From contig NZ_QEES01000002.1 in assembly GCF_003115775.1 (NCBI RefSeq), positions 2,716,766-2,780,765 of the forward strand: 64,000 nt of DNA, read 5' to 3'. Source of the DNA: Cellulomonas sp. WB94 (GTDB lineage: Bacteria > Actinomycetota > Actinomycetes > Actinomycetales > Cellulomonadaceae). This document shows positions 22,770 through 31,598 of this stretch, one piece after another. The notes under the pieces are model-generated. The model was not told the DNA's origin. It ran no database searches and worked only from the letters and a program-made list of their open reading frames with translations. The translations under genes and the position numbers were made by a program. Positions within the stretch are counted from its first letter, which is position 1. Every line of letters begins with the position of its first letter.

Positions 22770-24167
22770 GTGCGGGTGCGGGCGCAGCCGGATCGGGTCG
22801 ACCTCCTGCGAGCGCTTGTAGTCGATCCACGTCGCGATCAGGTCGGGCGTGAACACGTTGCCGGCCGTCAGGTAGTCGTGGTCGGCCTCGAGGGTGTCGA
22901 GCACCTCGGCGAGCGAGCCCGGGACCTGCTGGATGAGGGCGTGCTCCTCGGGGGGCAGCTCGTAGAGGTCCTTGTCGACCGGCTCGGGCGGCTCGATGCG
23001 GTTCTGGATGCCGTCGAGGCCAGCCATGAGCATCGCGGCGAACGCGAGGTACGGGTTGGACGACGGGTCCGGGACGCGGAACTCGATGCGCTTGGCCTTC
23101 GGGTTCGAACCGGTGACCGGGATGCGGATGCACGCGGAGCGGTTGCGGGCCGAGTAGACGAGGTTGACCGGCGCCTCGAAGCCGGGGACCAGGCGGTGGT
23201 AGGAGTTCACCGTCGGGTTCGTGAACGCGAGCAGCGACGGGGCGTGCTTGAGCAGGCCACCGATGTACCAGCGCGCCATGTCGGACAGGCCGCCGTAGCC
23301 CTTCTCGTCGAAGAACAGCGGCTTGCCGTCCTTCCACAGGGACTGGTGGACGTGCATGCCGGAGCCGTTGTCGCCGAAGAGCGGCTTCGGCATGAAGGTC
23401 GCGGTCTTGCCGTTGGCGTGCGCCACGTTCTTCACGACGTACTTGAAGAGCATGACCTTGTCGCCCGAGATCGCGAGCTCGTCGAACCGGTAGTTGATCT
23501 CCTGCTGGCCGGCGGTGCCGACCTCGTGGTGGGCGCGCTCGACACCGAGGCCGAGGGCGTCCAGGTGCAGGCTGATCTGGTCGCGGATGTCCGAGAAGCC
23601 GTCGACCGGCGGGACCGGGAAGTAGCCGCCCTTGTAGGGGATCTTGTGGCCGAGGTTGCCGCCCTCCTCCTTGCGACCGGTGTTCCAGGCCGCCTCGAAG
23701 GAGTCGATCGAGTAGAACGACTCGTTCTGCTTCGTGTGGAAGCGCACGTCGTCGAAGATGTAGAACTCGGCCTCGGGGGCGAAGAACGCGGTGTCCGCGA
23801 TGCCCGTCGAGCGCAGGTAGGCCTCGGCCTTGGCGGCGACCTGACGCGGGTCGCGGCTGTAGGGCTCGTCGGTGTACGGGTCGACGATGTGCATGTTGAT
23901 GTTCAGCGTCTTCTCGACCCGGAACGGGTCGAGGTAGGCCGTCTTGATGTCCGGGATCAGCTTCATGTCCGACTCGTGGATCGCCTGGAAGCCGCGGATC
24001 GAGGACCCGTCGAACATCTGGCCGTTCTCGAAGAAGTCGTCGGGCAGCGAGTACGCCGGGACGTTGAAGTGCTGCATCGTGCCGGGCAGATCACAGAAGC
24101 GGACGTCGATGAATTTGACGTCCTCGCTCTTGATGAACGCCAGGACTTCCTCCGGCTTGCTGAACAT
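22743..24167 (-). CDS. glnA: Glutamine synthetase, type I
   Basis: 474 residues, the normal length. It makes glutamine from glutamate, ammonia and ATP in the cytoplasm as a dodecamer. Visible signatures are '[20 protein letters not shown]', 'DGSSIRGF', '[14 protein letters not shown]', '[20 protein letters not shown]', '[18 protein letters not shown]', '[20 protein letters not shown]' and the adenylylation Tyr402 in '[11 protein letters not shown]', so it is of the GlnE-regulated I-beta class. An AGGAG site precedes the ATG. A GlnR-type operator lies at 24226-24263. Its last 27 bases are the attachment site of the element, and its probable native terminator is now 22 kb away at 473-508. Confidence 0.97.
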   Translation of the reverse strand: MFSKPEEVLAFIKSEDVKFIDVRFCDLPGTMQHFNVPAYSLPDDFFENGQMFDGSSIRGFQAIHESDMKLIPDIKTAYLDPFRVEKTLNINMHIVDPYTDEPYSRDPRQVAAKAEAYLRSTGIADTAFFAPEAEFYIFDDVRFHTKQNESFYSIDSFEAAWNTGRKEEGGNLGHKIPYKGGYFPVPPVDGFSDIRDQISLHLDALGLGVERAHHEVGTAGQQEINYRFDELAISGDKVMLFKYVVKNVAHANGKTATFMPKPLFGDNGSGMHVHQSLWKDGKPLFFDEKGYGGLSDMARWYIGGLLKHAPSLLAFTNPTVNSYHRLVPGFEAPVNLVYSARNRSACIRIPVTGSNPKAKRIEFRVPDPSSNPYLAFAAMLMAGLDGIQNRIEPPEPVDKDLYELPPEEHALIQQVPGSLAEVLDTLEADHDYLTAGNVFTPDLIATWIDYKRSQEVDPIRLRPHPHEFELYYDC

Positions 24168-24225
24168 CCGCTGCTCCTCGGTTCGATGTGCCCCTGATCG
24201 GGCGCCTTGAGGCTAGGCCCGGACG

Positions 24226-24263
24226 GTTTCCCGGTCGTGTACCGAATGTTTCGACGGTGTTAC
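24226..24263 (-). promoter_or_regulatory. GlnR-type nitrogen-regulation site upstream of glnA
   Basis: Read on the glnA strand, this is GTAAC-N6-GAAAC-N6-TACAC-N6-GAAAC, which keeps the exact spacing of the actinobacterial GlnR consensus (gTnAC-n6-GaAAC, twice). Three of the four boxes match well; TACAC is weak. It lies 59-96 bases before the glnA ATG, where an activator site would be expected. GlnR control of glnA is established in other actinobacteria. Confidence 0.65.
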
Positions 24264-24359
24264 GCCGCGCTGTCCCGTGTCACGGTCTGTCGACCGGGAG
24301 GCGCTTGCGACCGGGAGCAGCGTCCGGGCGGACCTGCTCTCGCTCGTTAGGGTAGCGGG

Positions 24360-24842
24360 GTGGAGATGCGCGCGAGCATGGGTGGCTGGCTCGACGGTCC
24401 ACCCGCGGGTGCGGCGGGGGACAGCGGGACGTCGCGCGGAGCACGGCTCGGCCTCCCGCCGACGGGCTCCGGGTCCCTTGCGCCGCTCGGACGCCGGCTG
24501 GTCGCCCTGCTCGTCGACTGGGCCGCGTGCAGCGCGATCTCGGCGGCGTTCTTCCAGAGCGATGCGATGGCGGTCGTCGGGGTCTTGGCGATCGAGAACG
24601 TCGTGCTCGTCGGCACCCTCGGGACGACGCTCGGCCACCGGCTGCTCGGCCTGCGTGTCGTCCGGGTGGTCCGCGCGGATCCCGAACGAACAGGTCCCGT
24701 CGAGCCCGCGGCGCAACCCGGTCTGCTCGCGGGCGCGGTCCGCGCGGTGCTGCTGTGCCTCGTCATCCCGGCAGTCGTGTGGGACGCCGACGGCCGCGGC
24801 ATGCATGACAGGCTCGCCGGCACGGTGATCGTCCGCCGCTAG
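24360..24842 (+). CDS. RDD-family membrane protein
   Basis: 160 residues. The first 45 are flexible (Gly/Pro/Ala-rich). 'APLGRRLVALLVDWAACSAI' contains the R and D of the RDD family in the first membrane span. 'VVGVLAIENVVLVGTLG', then 'TTLGHRLLGLRVVRVV', is the second characteristic block, and 'GLLAGAVRAVLLCLVIPAVV' gives a third span before the 'DGRGMHDRLAGTVIV' tail. The start is GTG 24360 or ATG 24366. Genes of this type commonly sit next to glnA in actinobacteria. The function is unknown, with transport suggested for some relatives. Confidence 0.85.
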   Translation: MEMRASMGGWLDGPPAGAAGDSGTSRGARLGLPPTGSGSLAPLGRRLVALLVDWAACSAISAAFFQSDAMAVVGVLAIENVVLVGTLGTTLGHRLLGLRVVRVVRADPERTGPVEPAAQPGLLAGAVRAVLLCLVIPAVVWDADGRGMHDRLAGTVIVRR

Positions 24843-24852
24843 CGCAGCGGCG

Positions 24853-25464
24853 TCAGGCAGGCGCCCGCCACTCGATCGTGTAGCGCCAGTAGAGCCGCGA
24901 CCGGAACGTGCTGCCGGGCAGGGTCCGGGCCGCCGCGGCGCGGACGTCGTCGTACGTCTCGTCGGCGTCACGCACGGGCGCTGGATGCTCCCAGTAGCCC
25001 CGCACGGCTGTCGCGACACGGTTCACCGGGACGCTCCAGCCGTCCAGCGCCCGGTCGAGCGCGGTCGAGGGGCGAGCAAGGCCGACGACGACGAGACGTC
25101 CGCCCGGGGCGGTCAACCCGCGCAGGCGCTCGAGTCCACGGTCGAGACCGAGGTGGTGCAACGTCGCCACGCACGCGACGAGGTCGAAGGTCCCCAGCTC
25201 TGCCGCATCGAGGACGTCGGCCACGACGTAGTCGAGGGCAGTGGCCCTCGGCTCACCGGCGGAGAGCCCTCGCGCGAGCTCGATCATCGGCGCTGAGGCG
25301 TCGAGGCCGGTGACGTGGCCGGCTCCTGCGGCGAGCATCCGGCGCGACAGCAGACCCTCGCCGCAGCCGACGTCGAGCGCCGTGGCGCCGATCCGGAGAC
25401 CGCGCAGCACGAGCGGGTGGAAGTGCGTGTTGTGGTTCCAGGACGATCGGGCTCCGGACGCCAC
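24853..25464 (-). CDS. SAM-dependent class I methyltransferase
   Basis: 203 residues from a GTG. 'ATALDVGCGEGLLSRRMLAA' is motif I of the Rossmann methyltransferase fold, 'VTGLDASAPMIELAR' binds the ribose, and 'FDLVACVATLHHL' and 'LRGLTAPGGRLVVVGLARPS' are motifs II-III. The N terminus 'SSWNHNTHFHPLVLRGL' is typical of small-molecule methyltransferases of the type 11/12 group. The substrate is unknown. It is convergent with the RDD gene and 39 bases after the DUF4191 gene, so it may share that transcript. Confidence 0.88.
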   Translation of the reverse strand: MASGARSSWNHNTHFHPLVLRGLRIGATALDVGCGEGLLSRRMLAAGAGHVTGLDASAPMIELARGLSAGEPRATALDYVVADVLDAAELGTFDLVACVATLHHLGLDRGLERLRGLTAPGGRLVVVGLARPSTALDRALDGWSVPVNRVATAVRGYWEHPAPVRDADETYDDVRAAAARTLPGSTFRSRLYWRYTIEWRAPA

Positions 25465-25503
25465 GGGATGCAGCTCGATCGAGGTCGACGGTGTGCCGGG
25501 CCC

Positions 25504-26220
25504 TCAGCGGCCGCGCATGCCCTTGCGGTCCGGGCGCGCGCGCATCGGGTCGACGCCCTTGGGGACCGGCAGACGGATCGCACCGAGCGCGGTGAGCCGC
25601 TTCATGACCTCGGCGACCTCCTGCTTGGTGAGCGTCGGCTTGAGGCGCTGGACGGCCCGCGGCAGCTTGCGCAGCGGCACCTGGCCCTCGCCGTCGCCGG
25701 CCTGGATGATCGTGATCGGAGCGCCGGACACGACTCGCGCGGTGCGCTTGCGCTCGGACTCGAGCAGCTTCCCGATGCGGTTCGGCGGACCTTCGCTGAC
25801 GAGGACCACGCCCGCGCGGCCGACGCCGCGGAACACGAGGTCCTGCGTGCGGGGATCCACGGCGACGGGCTCCTCCGCGAAGGTCCAGCCGCGCCGGATC
25901 GTGCCGAGCGCGGCGCGGGCAGCACCGGGCTGGCCCTCGATCTGCGCGTACGCCGCCGACTCGGCCCGGCGCGCGAGGATGAACATGCCGGCCAGCACCG
26001 CGAACGGGAGGCTGAGCAGCAGCATGTACAGCCACCGGTCGATGACCAGGCCGATGATGAGGCCGATCGCCAGGATGCCGACGACGGCGCCGAGCACGAA
26101 CCACGTGACCGCCGGGTCCGTCTTGCGGGTCATCGTGTACGCCTGCCACACCTGGTGGTACCACCGGGTCTTCTTCACCTTGGGCGGCGAGGCGGGGGAG
26201 GGAGTGCTCTGACGGGCCAT
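25504..26220 (-). CDS. DUF4191 membrane protein
   Basis: 238 residues from ATG 26220. A basic N terminus ('PPKVKKTRWYHQVWQAYTMT') is followed by two close membrane spans ('WFVLGAVVGILAIGLIIGLV', 'WLYMLLLSLPFAVLAGMFIL'). A soluble domain contains 'AESAAYAQIEGQPGAARAAL', 'GTIRRGWTFAEEPVAVDPRT', 'DLVFRGVGRAGVVLVSEGP' and 'VPLRKLPRAVQRLKPTLTKQ'. This is the actinobacterial DUF4191 family, regularly found next to lipA as here (lipA ends 37 bases upstream of its start, same strand). The function is unknown. Confidence 0.88.
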   Translation of the reverse strand: MARQSTPSPASPPKVKKTRWYHQVWQAYTMTRKTDPAVTWFVLGAVVGILAIGLIIGLVIDRWLYMLLLSLPFAVLAGMFILARRAESAAYAQIEGQPGAARAALGTIRRGWTFAEEPVAVDPRTQDLVFRGVGRAGVVLVSEGPPNRIGKLLESERKRTARVVSGAPITIIQAGDGEGQVPLRKLPRAVQRLKPTLTKQEVAEVMKRLTALGAIRLPVPKGVDPMRARPDRKGMRGR

Positions 26221-26257
26221 GAGCCGGAAGTCTACCGATCGCAGAGAGTCGTCGCGT

Positions 26258-27259
26258 CTACCTCGCGAGGAGGCTCGACGCCTCCTGCCGTGAGGTCCGG
26301 GGTTCACCGAGATGGGCGAGGTTCGCCGGGATCTCCTCGCCGCGGCGGGCCATCGCCTGACCCCACAGCCGGCCGGCGCGGTACGACGAGCGGACGAGCG
26401 GCCCGGCCATCACGCCGAGGAACCCGATGCGCTCCGCCTCCTGGGACAGCTCGACGAACTCCTCGGGCCGGACCCAACGGTCCACGGGGTGGTGACGGAC
26501 GGACGGCCGCAGGTACTGCGTGATGGTCAGGAGGTCGCAGCCCGCGTCGTGCAGTGCGTGGAGCGCCTCGACCACCTCGTCGTTCGTCTCGCCCATCCCG
26601 AGGATGAGGTTGGACTTCGTGACGAGTCCGGCCGCGCGTGCGGCCGCGAGCACCGACAGCGAACGGTCGTAACGGAAGCCGGGCCGGATCTGCTTGAAGA
26701 TCCGGGGCACGGTCTCCAGGTTGTGGCCGAGGACCTCGGGGCGCGAGCTGAAGACCTCGTCGAGCAGCGCGGGGACCGCGTTGAAGTCGGGGATGAGCAG
26801 CTCGACGCCCGTTCCGACGTTGAGCGCGTGGATCCGTCGCACGGTCTCGGCGTACAGCCATGCGCCACCGTCGTCCAGGTCGTCGCGAGCGACCCCTGTG
26901 ACCGTGGCGTACTTCAGGCCCATCGCCTGGACCGACTCGGCGACCCGGCGTGGCTCGTCGGCGTCGAAGTCTGCGGGACGTCCGGTGTCGATCTGGCAGA
27001 AGTCGCACCGGCGCGTGCACTGGTCGCCGCCGATGAGGAACGTCGCCTCGCGGTCTTCCCAGCACTCGAAGATGTTCGGGCAGCCCGCCTCCTCGCACAC
27101 CGTGTGCAGACCTTCGCGCTTCACGAGCCCCTTGAGCTCGGAGTACTCGGGTCCCATGGTCGCCCGGGTCTTGATCCAGTCCGGCTTCTTCTCGATGGGA
27201 GTCTCGGCGTTGCGGGCCTCGACTCGGAGCATCCGGCGGCCCTCAGGAGCGATCGTCAC
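26258..27259 (-). CDS. lipA: Lipoyl synthase
   Basis: 333 residues from GTG 27259, with GAGG just before. It is a radical-SAM enzyme that inserts two sulfurs into protein-bound octanoyl groups. The auxiliary cluster ligands are in '[12 protein letters not shown]' (C-x4-C-x5-C) and the radical-SAM cluster in '[10 protein letters not shown]' (C-x3-C-x2-C). The C-terminal 'VRSSYRAG' supplies the serine ligand. Other signatures are '[20 protein letters not shown]', 'ATFLIGGDQ' and '[13 protein letters not shown]'. It works after LipB (27972-28667); between them is a divergent flavodoxin gene. The lipoylated E2 protein is encoded at 35302-37128. Confidence 0.96.
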   Translation of the reverse strand: MTIAPEGRRMLRVEARNAETPIEKKPDWIKTRATMGPEYSELKGLVKREGLHTVCEEAGCPNIFECWEDREATFLIGGDQCTRRCDFCQIDTGRPADFDADEPRRVAESVQAMGLKYATVTGVARDDLDDGGAWLYAETVRRIHALNVGTGVELLIPDFNAVPALLDEVFSSRPEVLGHNLETVPRIFKQIRPGFRYDRSLSVLAAARAAGLVTKSNLILGMGETNDEVVEALHALHDAGCDLLTITQYLRPSVRHHPVDRWVRPEEFVELSQEAERIGFLGVMAGPLVRSSYRAGRLWGQAMARRGEEIPANLAHLGEPRTSRQEASSLLAR

Positions 27260-27409
27260 ATTCCTCACCCTACGCGAGCATGCGACCAGCACGGCCGGCC
27301 CGCTTGCGCAAGGGGACCTCCGGCCCAGGCGTTCGCCCAGGTCGGGGGGCAACATGGCGAGACGGAGCACGGGACAGCTCCCCTCGCGCACGCCCCGAGG
27401 AGGTTCGAC

Positions 27410-27913
27410 ATGCGGATCCTGGTCACGGTGGCGTCACGCCATGGTGCGACGCGCGAGATCGGCGAGGTCGTCGCCGAGGTGCTGCGCGAGGCCGGCCACG
27501 AGGTCGAAGCGCTCGATCCCGACGAGGTCCGGACCGTCGAGACGTATGACGCGGCGGTTCTCGGCTCCTCGGTGTACGTCGGACGGCTGGCGGCAGCCCT
27601 GCGCGAGCTCGTCGACCGCGAGGCGGGTCAGCTCGCGGCGCGACCCGTGTGGCTGTTCTGGTCCGGTCCCGTGGGCGACCCGCTCGTTCCGCCGGCCCCG
27701 CCCGACGACGTCGCCTCGGTCGCCACCCGGACGGGAGCGCACCCGCCGCGGTGCTTCGCGGGCCGTCTCGACCGCCAGAAGCTCGGGCTGGCCGAGCGCG
27801 CGCTCGTCGCGATGATCGATGCCGAGCAGGGCGACTTCCGGGACATGGACGACGTGCGCTCCTGGGCGAGCTCGATCGTGGACCAGCTCGCCGGGAGGCC
27901 GCCGCGCCGCTGA
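27410..27913 (+). CDS. Flavodoxin-domain protein
   Basis: 167 residues from ATG 27410 with a strong GAGGAGG site; the longer upstream frame is antisense to lipA. '[20 protein letters not shown]' is the phosphate-binding loop of flavodoxins, and '[20 protein letters not shown]' and '[14 protein letters not shown]' match the HemG/menaquinone-dependent protoporphyrinogen oxidase-like branch. FMN binding is expected. Its position between lipA and lipB suggests, but does not show, that it could pass electrons to the radical-SAM enzyme LipA. The alternative is a general stress flavodoxin. Confidence 0.88.
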   Translation: MRILVTVASRHGATREIGEVVAEVLREAGHEVEALDPDEVRTVETYDAAVLGSSVYVGRLAAALRELVDREAGQLAARPVWLFWSGPVGDPLVPPAPPDDVASVATRTGAHPPRCFAGRLDRQKLGLAERALVAMIDAEQGDFRDMDDVRSWASSIVDQLAGRPPRR

Positions 27914-27971
27914 CGGTGCGGGCTGCTGCTGCGCCCGACGATGCTGCGGTCGATGCAGCGGGCGCTGAGTC

Positions 27972-28667
27972 TCAGGCTGGGACGGCCGCGGTCGACGCCG
28001 AGGACCTGCCCGCTGCGGTGACCGCAGCGAGAGCCACGGGGAGATGGGCACGCACGAGCGGGAGAGCCTCCTCGATCGTGACGCGACGACCCGCCTCCTG
28101 CGAGAGCGACGTCACATCCGCATCCGAGATCCCGCACGGCACGATCCGGTCGAAGTCGGTGAGGTCGGGATCGCAGTTCAGTGCGAAACCGTGCATGGTC
28201 ACGCCGCGCGCCACCCGGACCCCGATCGCCGCGACCTTGCGGTCGCGTCTGGCCCCGGGAACGGACGGGTCGTCCGCGGGGAACCAGACCCCGCTGCGGC
28301 CGTCGACGCGCACCGCGACCAGACCGAGGTCGGCGCACACCCGGATGACCGCCTCTTCGAGCGCCCGGACGTAGCGCACGACGTCGATCGGGCTCGCGAG
28401 CCGGACGATGGGGTAGCCGACGAGCTGACCGGGGCCGTGCCACGTGATGCGGCCGCCGCGGTCGACGTCGATGACGGGTGTGCCGTCGGCAGGGCGGTCC
28501 CACGACGCGGTGCGGCGTCCCGCGGTGTACACGCTCTCGTGCTCGCACAGCAGCGTCGTGTCCTCGCGCTCACCGGAGACGACCTGGGCGTGCACCTCGC
28601 GCTGCAGGTCCCAGGTCGGTTGGTACGCCACCCGGCGGGTCCCGAGGTCGAGCTCGACGAACTGCAT
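27972..28667 (-). CDS. lipB: Octanoyl-[acyl-carrier-protein]:protein octanoyltransferase
   Basis: 231 residues. It transfers octanoate from acyl carrier protein to lipoyl domains, giving the LipA substrate. Signatures are '[20 protein letters not shown]', '[15 protein letters not shown]', '[19 protein letters not shown]', the lysine in '[20 protein letters not shown]', and the catalytic cysteine in '[15 protein letters not shown]'. The last 20 residues (Ala/Ser-rich) extend past the usual end. It starts 9 bases upstream of the end of the MarR gene, so the two lie close on the same strand. Confidence 0.95.
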   Translation of the reverse strand: MQFVELDLGTRRVAYQPTWDLQREVHAQVVSGEREDTTLLCEHESVYTAGRRTASWDRPADGTPVIDVDRGGRITWHGPGQLVGYPIVRLASPIDVVRYVRALEEAVIRVCADLGLVAVRVDGRSGVWFPADDPSVPGARRDRKVAAIGVRVARGVTMHGFALNCDPDLTDFDRIVPCGISDADVTSLSQEAGRRVTIEEALPLVRAHLPVALAAVTAAGRSSASTAAVPA

Positions 28668-28676
28668 GGCGTCAGG

Positions 28677-29216
28677 CTAACCCGCGACCTCGTCGGGCTC
28701 GTCGTCGGCCACGGGCCGGGTAGAGGTCGAGGGCGCCGGCCCGTCGACGTGGGGGGCGGCGACGATGGCGAGGAGTCGCCGAAGCTGCTCGACCTGCTCC
28801 GGGGTGAGGCCGCGCGTGGTCATGGCCTCGGCCGGGCGGGGATCGGCGGCGAGCATCGCGACAGAACGACCCACGTCCGTGATGGTGATGACGTACTTGC
28901 GGTGGTCGTTCTCGTCGGGCGCACGCGTGACGTAGCCCGTGCGCTCCACGCGCGCCAGGATCCGGCTCATCGTCTGCTCGGTGACGCCGCTCGCGCTCGC
29001 GAGCTCACGTTGTGAGCGCGGGCGCTGCAGGAGGTGCAGCAGCACCGGCATGCTCGCGTGGTTGAGGTCCCAGGTGGCCAGGTGGGCGTTCCACTCGCGC
29101 TCGACGCGCCGTGCAGCGGCGGAGAGAAGGCGCCCGACGGGCCAGTCGGCGGGGTCGGTCGACGTCGCGCGCGCAGGGATCCGCCGTTCAGGCGCCCCTG
29201 GCATCTCGGTAGCCAC
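28677..29216 (-). CDS. MarR-family transcriptional regulator, divergent from an MMPL exporter
   Basis: 179 residues from a GTG with a perfect AGGAGG eight bases upstream. It has a winged-helix core: 'WNAHLATWDLNHASMPVLLH', 'LLQRPRSQRELASASGVTEQ', 'TMSRILARVERTGYVTRAPD' and 'ENDHRKYVITITDVGRSVAM'. Members usually repress a neighbouring exporter and themselves and let go on binding a drug-like ligand. The gene is divergent from the MMPL transporter with only 55 bases between starts; that gap contains most of an 18-bp perfect palindrome. The C-terminal 40 residues are low-complexity. Confidence 0.92.
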   Translation of the reverse strand: MATEMPGAPERRIPARATSTDPADWPVGRLLSAAARRVEREWNAHLATWDLNHASMPVLLHLLQRPRSQRELASASGVTEQTMSRILARVERTGYVTRAPDENDHRKYVITITDVGRSVAMLAADPRPAEAMTTRGLTPEQVEQLRRLLAIVAAPHVDGPAPSTSTRPVADDEPDEVAG

Positions 29217-29263
29217 GCCTTCCACCTCCTCTCGTTTGCGCGCACCCGGACCGTGGCCCATGA

Positions 29264-29281
29264 TACTCAGCATGCTGAGTA
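29264..29281. promoter_or_regulatory. 18-bp perfect palindrome over the exporter start, probable MarR operator
   Basis: TACTCAGCATGCTGAGTA is a perfect palindrome that includes the ATG of the MMPL gene (29272). GATACT at 29262-29267 resembles a -10 box. If so, transcription would begin at or beside the ATG and give a leaderless mRNA. A repressor on the palindrome would block the promoter directly. Confidence 0.65.
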
Positions 29282-31536
29282 AATCTCGTGGCCCGGTGTT
29301 GCGCGCCATCGTCATCGTCGCCGTCCTGTTCGCCTGGCTGGGCGTCGGCGGGCTCGGCGGCATGGCGCAGGGCAAGCTCTCGCAGGTCCAGACCAACGAT
29401 GCCGCCGCGTTCCTGCCGGCATCGGCCGAGTCGGCCCGGGCCGGAACCGCCAGCACGGGCTTCGTCGACGTCGAGACGCTGCCGGTGCTCGTCGTGCTCC
29501 AGCCGGAGGACGGTACCGCGGTCACGCCCGCGCAGCTCGCCGCGGTGCAGGGACTCGCCGCCGAGATCGGGACAACGGCGATCCCGGGTGCCGACCCGGC
29601 GACCGGCGACCCCGCAACCCTCGGCGACGTCCTCGTCGGGCCCGCGGTCGTGGTCCCGTCGCAGGACGGGAAGGCGCTGCTCGTCCCGCTGTCCCTCGAC
29701 GGCGCGCGAGCGGGCGACGTGCTCGCCAGCGAGAAGGGGGTGACCGGAGCGGTCGTGCAGGGCCTGCGGGACACGCTCGACAGCCAGCTCGGCGCCACGG
29801 CCACCAGCGCAGGCAGCGTGGGCCTGCAGGCCTGGGTCACCGGGCCCGGGGGCTTCGTTGCCGACCTCGTCAACGCGTTCGGAGGGATCGACAGCGTCCT
29901 CCTGCTCGTCGCGCTCGGCGCGGTGCTGCTCATCCTCGTGGTCGTGTACCGCTCGCCGTTCCTGCCGTTCATGGTGATCTTCTCGGCGGTCTTCGCGCTC
30001 TGCGCCGCGGCGCTCGCGGTCTACCACCTCGCCGACGCGGGCCTGCTGACCCTCAACGGCCAGGCGCAGGGAATCATGTCGATCCTCGTCGTCGGCGCCT
30101 CGGTCGACTACGCGCTGCTGCTCGTGGCGCGCTACCGCGAGGAGCTGCACCACACCGAGAGCCCGCACACCGCCATGGCGCGCGCCGTGCGTGCCTCGAT
30201 CGCGCCGATCGCCGCCAGCGCGGGCACCGTGATCGCGGGTCTGCTGTGCCTCATGCTCTCCGACCTCGCGTCGAACCGGAGCCTCGGACCCGTCGGCGCC
30301 ATTGCGATCCTCTCGGCGTTCCTCGCCTCGATGACCTTCCTGCCGGCCCTGCTCCTCGTCCTCGGACGCCGCTCGCGCGCCCTGTTCTGGCCGCGTCGCC
30401 CGCGGGTGATCGACGACGTGTCGCAGACCACGTCCATCGGCGCGATCGCGCGGCCCACGGCGGACGTCCTGACCGGGCTGTGGGGGCGCATCGCCCGGTT
30501 CGTCGGAGCCCACGCCCGCCCGGTGTGGGTCGTCACCGCCCTCGTCCTCGCCGCCGGCGCGGCGTTCCTCCCGACGCTCCACGCGAGCGGGACGAGCCAG
30601 ACCGCCGTCTTCCTGACCGATGTCGACGCCGTCAGCGGGGAGAAGGTGCTGGCCGACCACTTCGCTGCCGGGACCGTGCAGCCGGCGATCGTCATCGCGC
30701 CCGAGGCTGACCTGGACGCGGTCGCCGCGGCCGCCGAGGCCGTCCCGGGTGTCGACACGGTGACCCCCTACACGGGGTCTGGGGGAGCAGGTGCCCCCGC
30801 CGGCTCGACGACGGGGGAGCAGTCGCCGCCCAAGGTCGTCGACGGACAGGTTCGGATCGACGTCGCCACGACGGCCGCGGCCGACACGCAGGAGGCGGTG
30901 CGCACGATCGAGGCCCTCCGGGTCGCCGTCCACGCGGCCTCTCCGGACGCCGTCGTCGGTGGTGCGGCAGCCGAGTCGCTCGACACCCAGCAGTCCGGCA
31001 CGCGGGACCTGCGGGTCATCGTGCCCCTCGTGCTCGCGGTGATCCTCCTCATCCTCATGCTGCTGCTCCGGTCGGTCGTCGCGGCCCTCGTCCTCATGGC
31101 CGCGAACGTGCTGTCCTTCGCGGCGGCGCTCGGCGTCTCGGCGATCGCCTTCAACCACGTGTTCGGGTTCCCGGGCGCAGACCCGTCCGTGCCGCTGTTC
31201 GCCTTCACGTTCCTGATCGCGCTCGGGGTGGACTACTCGATCTTCCTGATGACGCGCGTCCGCGAGGAGAGCCTGCGCGTCGACACCCGGGAGGGAGTGC
31301 TGCGCGGCCTGGCCGTGACGGGAGGCGTCATCACCTCGGCAGGCGTGGTCCTCGCGGCGACGTTCGCCGCCCTCGGCGTCATCCCGCTGCTGTTCCTCGC
31401 CCAGCTCGCGTTCATCGTGTCGTTCGGCGTGCTGATCGACACCCTGATCGTGCGCAGCCTGCTCGTGCCCGCGCTCGTGCACGACATCGGTCGTCGCACG
31501 TGGTGGCCCAGCGCCCTCGCTCGTCCGAAGGGGTGA
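29272..31536 (+). CDS. MMPL/RND-family exporter
   Basis: 754 residues, a typical MMPL length. One N-terminal span ('LRAIVIVAVLFAWLGVGGLG') is followed by a large extracytoplasmic domain and a five-span block ('SVLLLVALGAVLLILVVVYR', 'AVFALCAAALAVYHLADAGL', 'ILVVGASVDYALLLVARYRE'). The pattern repeats in the second half ('VIVPLVLAVILLILMLLLRS', 'FTFLIALGVDYSIFLMTRVR'). Both 'GASVDYALLL' and 'GVDYSIFL' carry the Asp-Tyr pair used for proton coupling. It probably exports lipids or hydrophobic drugs under control of the divergent MarR protein. The upstream open frame back to 28939 is antisense to marR. Confidence 0.93.
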   Translation: MLSKSRGPVLRAIVIVAVLFAWLGVGGLGGMAQGKLSQVQTNDAAAFLPASAESARAGTASTGFVDVETLPVLVVLQPEDGTAVTPAQLAAVQGLAAEIGTTAIPGADPATGDPATLGDVLVGPAVVVPSQDGKALLVPLSLDGARAGDVLASEKGVTGAVVQGLRDTLDSQLGATATSAGSVGLQAWVTGPGGFVADLVNAFGGIDSVLLLVALGAVLLILVVVYRSPFLPFMVIFSAVFALCAAALAVYHLADAGLLTLNGQAQGIMSILVVGASVDYALLLVARYREELHHTESPHTAMARAVRASIAPIAASAGTVIAGLLCLMLSDLASNRSLGPVGAIAILSAFLASMTFLPALLLVLGRRSRALFWPRRPRVIDDVSQTTSIGAIARPTADVLTGLWGRIARFVGAHARPVWVVTALVLAAGAAFLPTLHASGTSQTAVFLTDVDAVSGEKVLADHFAAGTVQPAIVIAPEADLDAVAAAAEAVPGVDTVTPYTGSGGAGAPAGSTTGEQSPPKVVDGQVRIDVATTAAADTQEAVRTIEALRVAVHAASPDAVVGGAAAESLDTQQSGTRDLRVIVPLVLAVILLILMLLLRSVVAALVLMAANVLSFAAALGVSAIAFNHVFGFPGADPSVPLFAFTFLIALGVDYSIFLMTRVREESLRVDTREGVLRGLAVTGGVITSAGVVLAATFAALGVIPLLFLAQLAFIVSFGVLIDTLIVRSLLVPALVHDIGRRTWWPSALARPKG

Positions 31537-31598
31537 CCGGCCGACACGGGGCGCTCCTCACCTGACGGGCGCGAGCCCGCGGTCCTATGGTGAATCAC

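Noticed and set aside
22707..24197. 496-codon frame opposite glnA
   Set aside because: It is the complement of a highly conserved gene, with Val/Arg/Leu-rich composition and no ribosome site.
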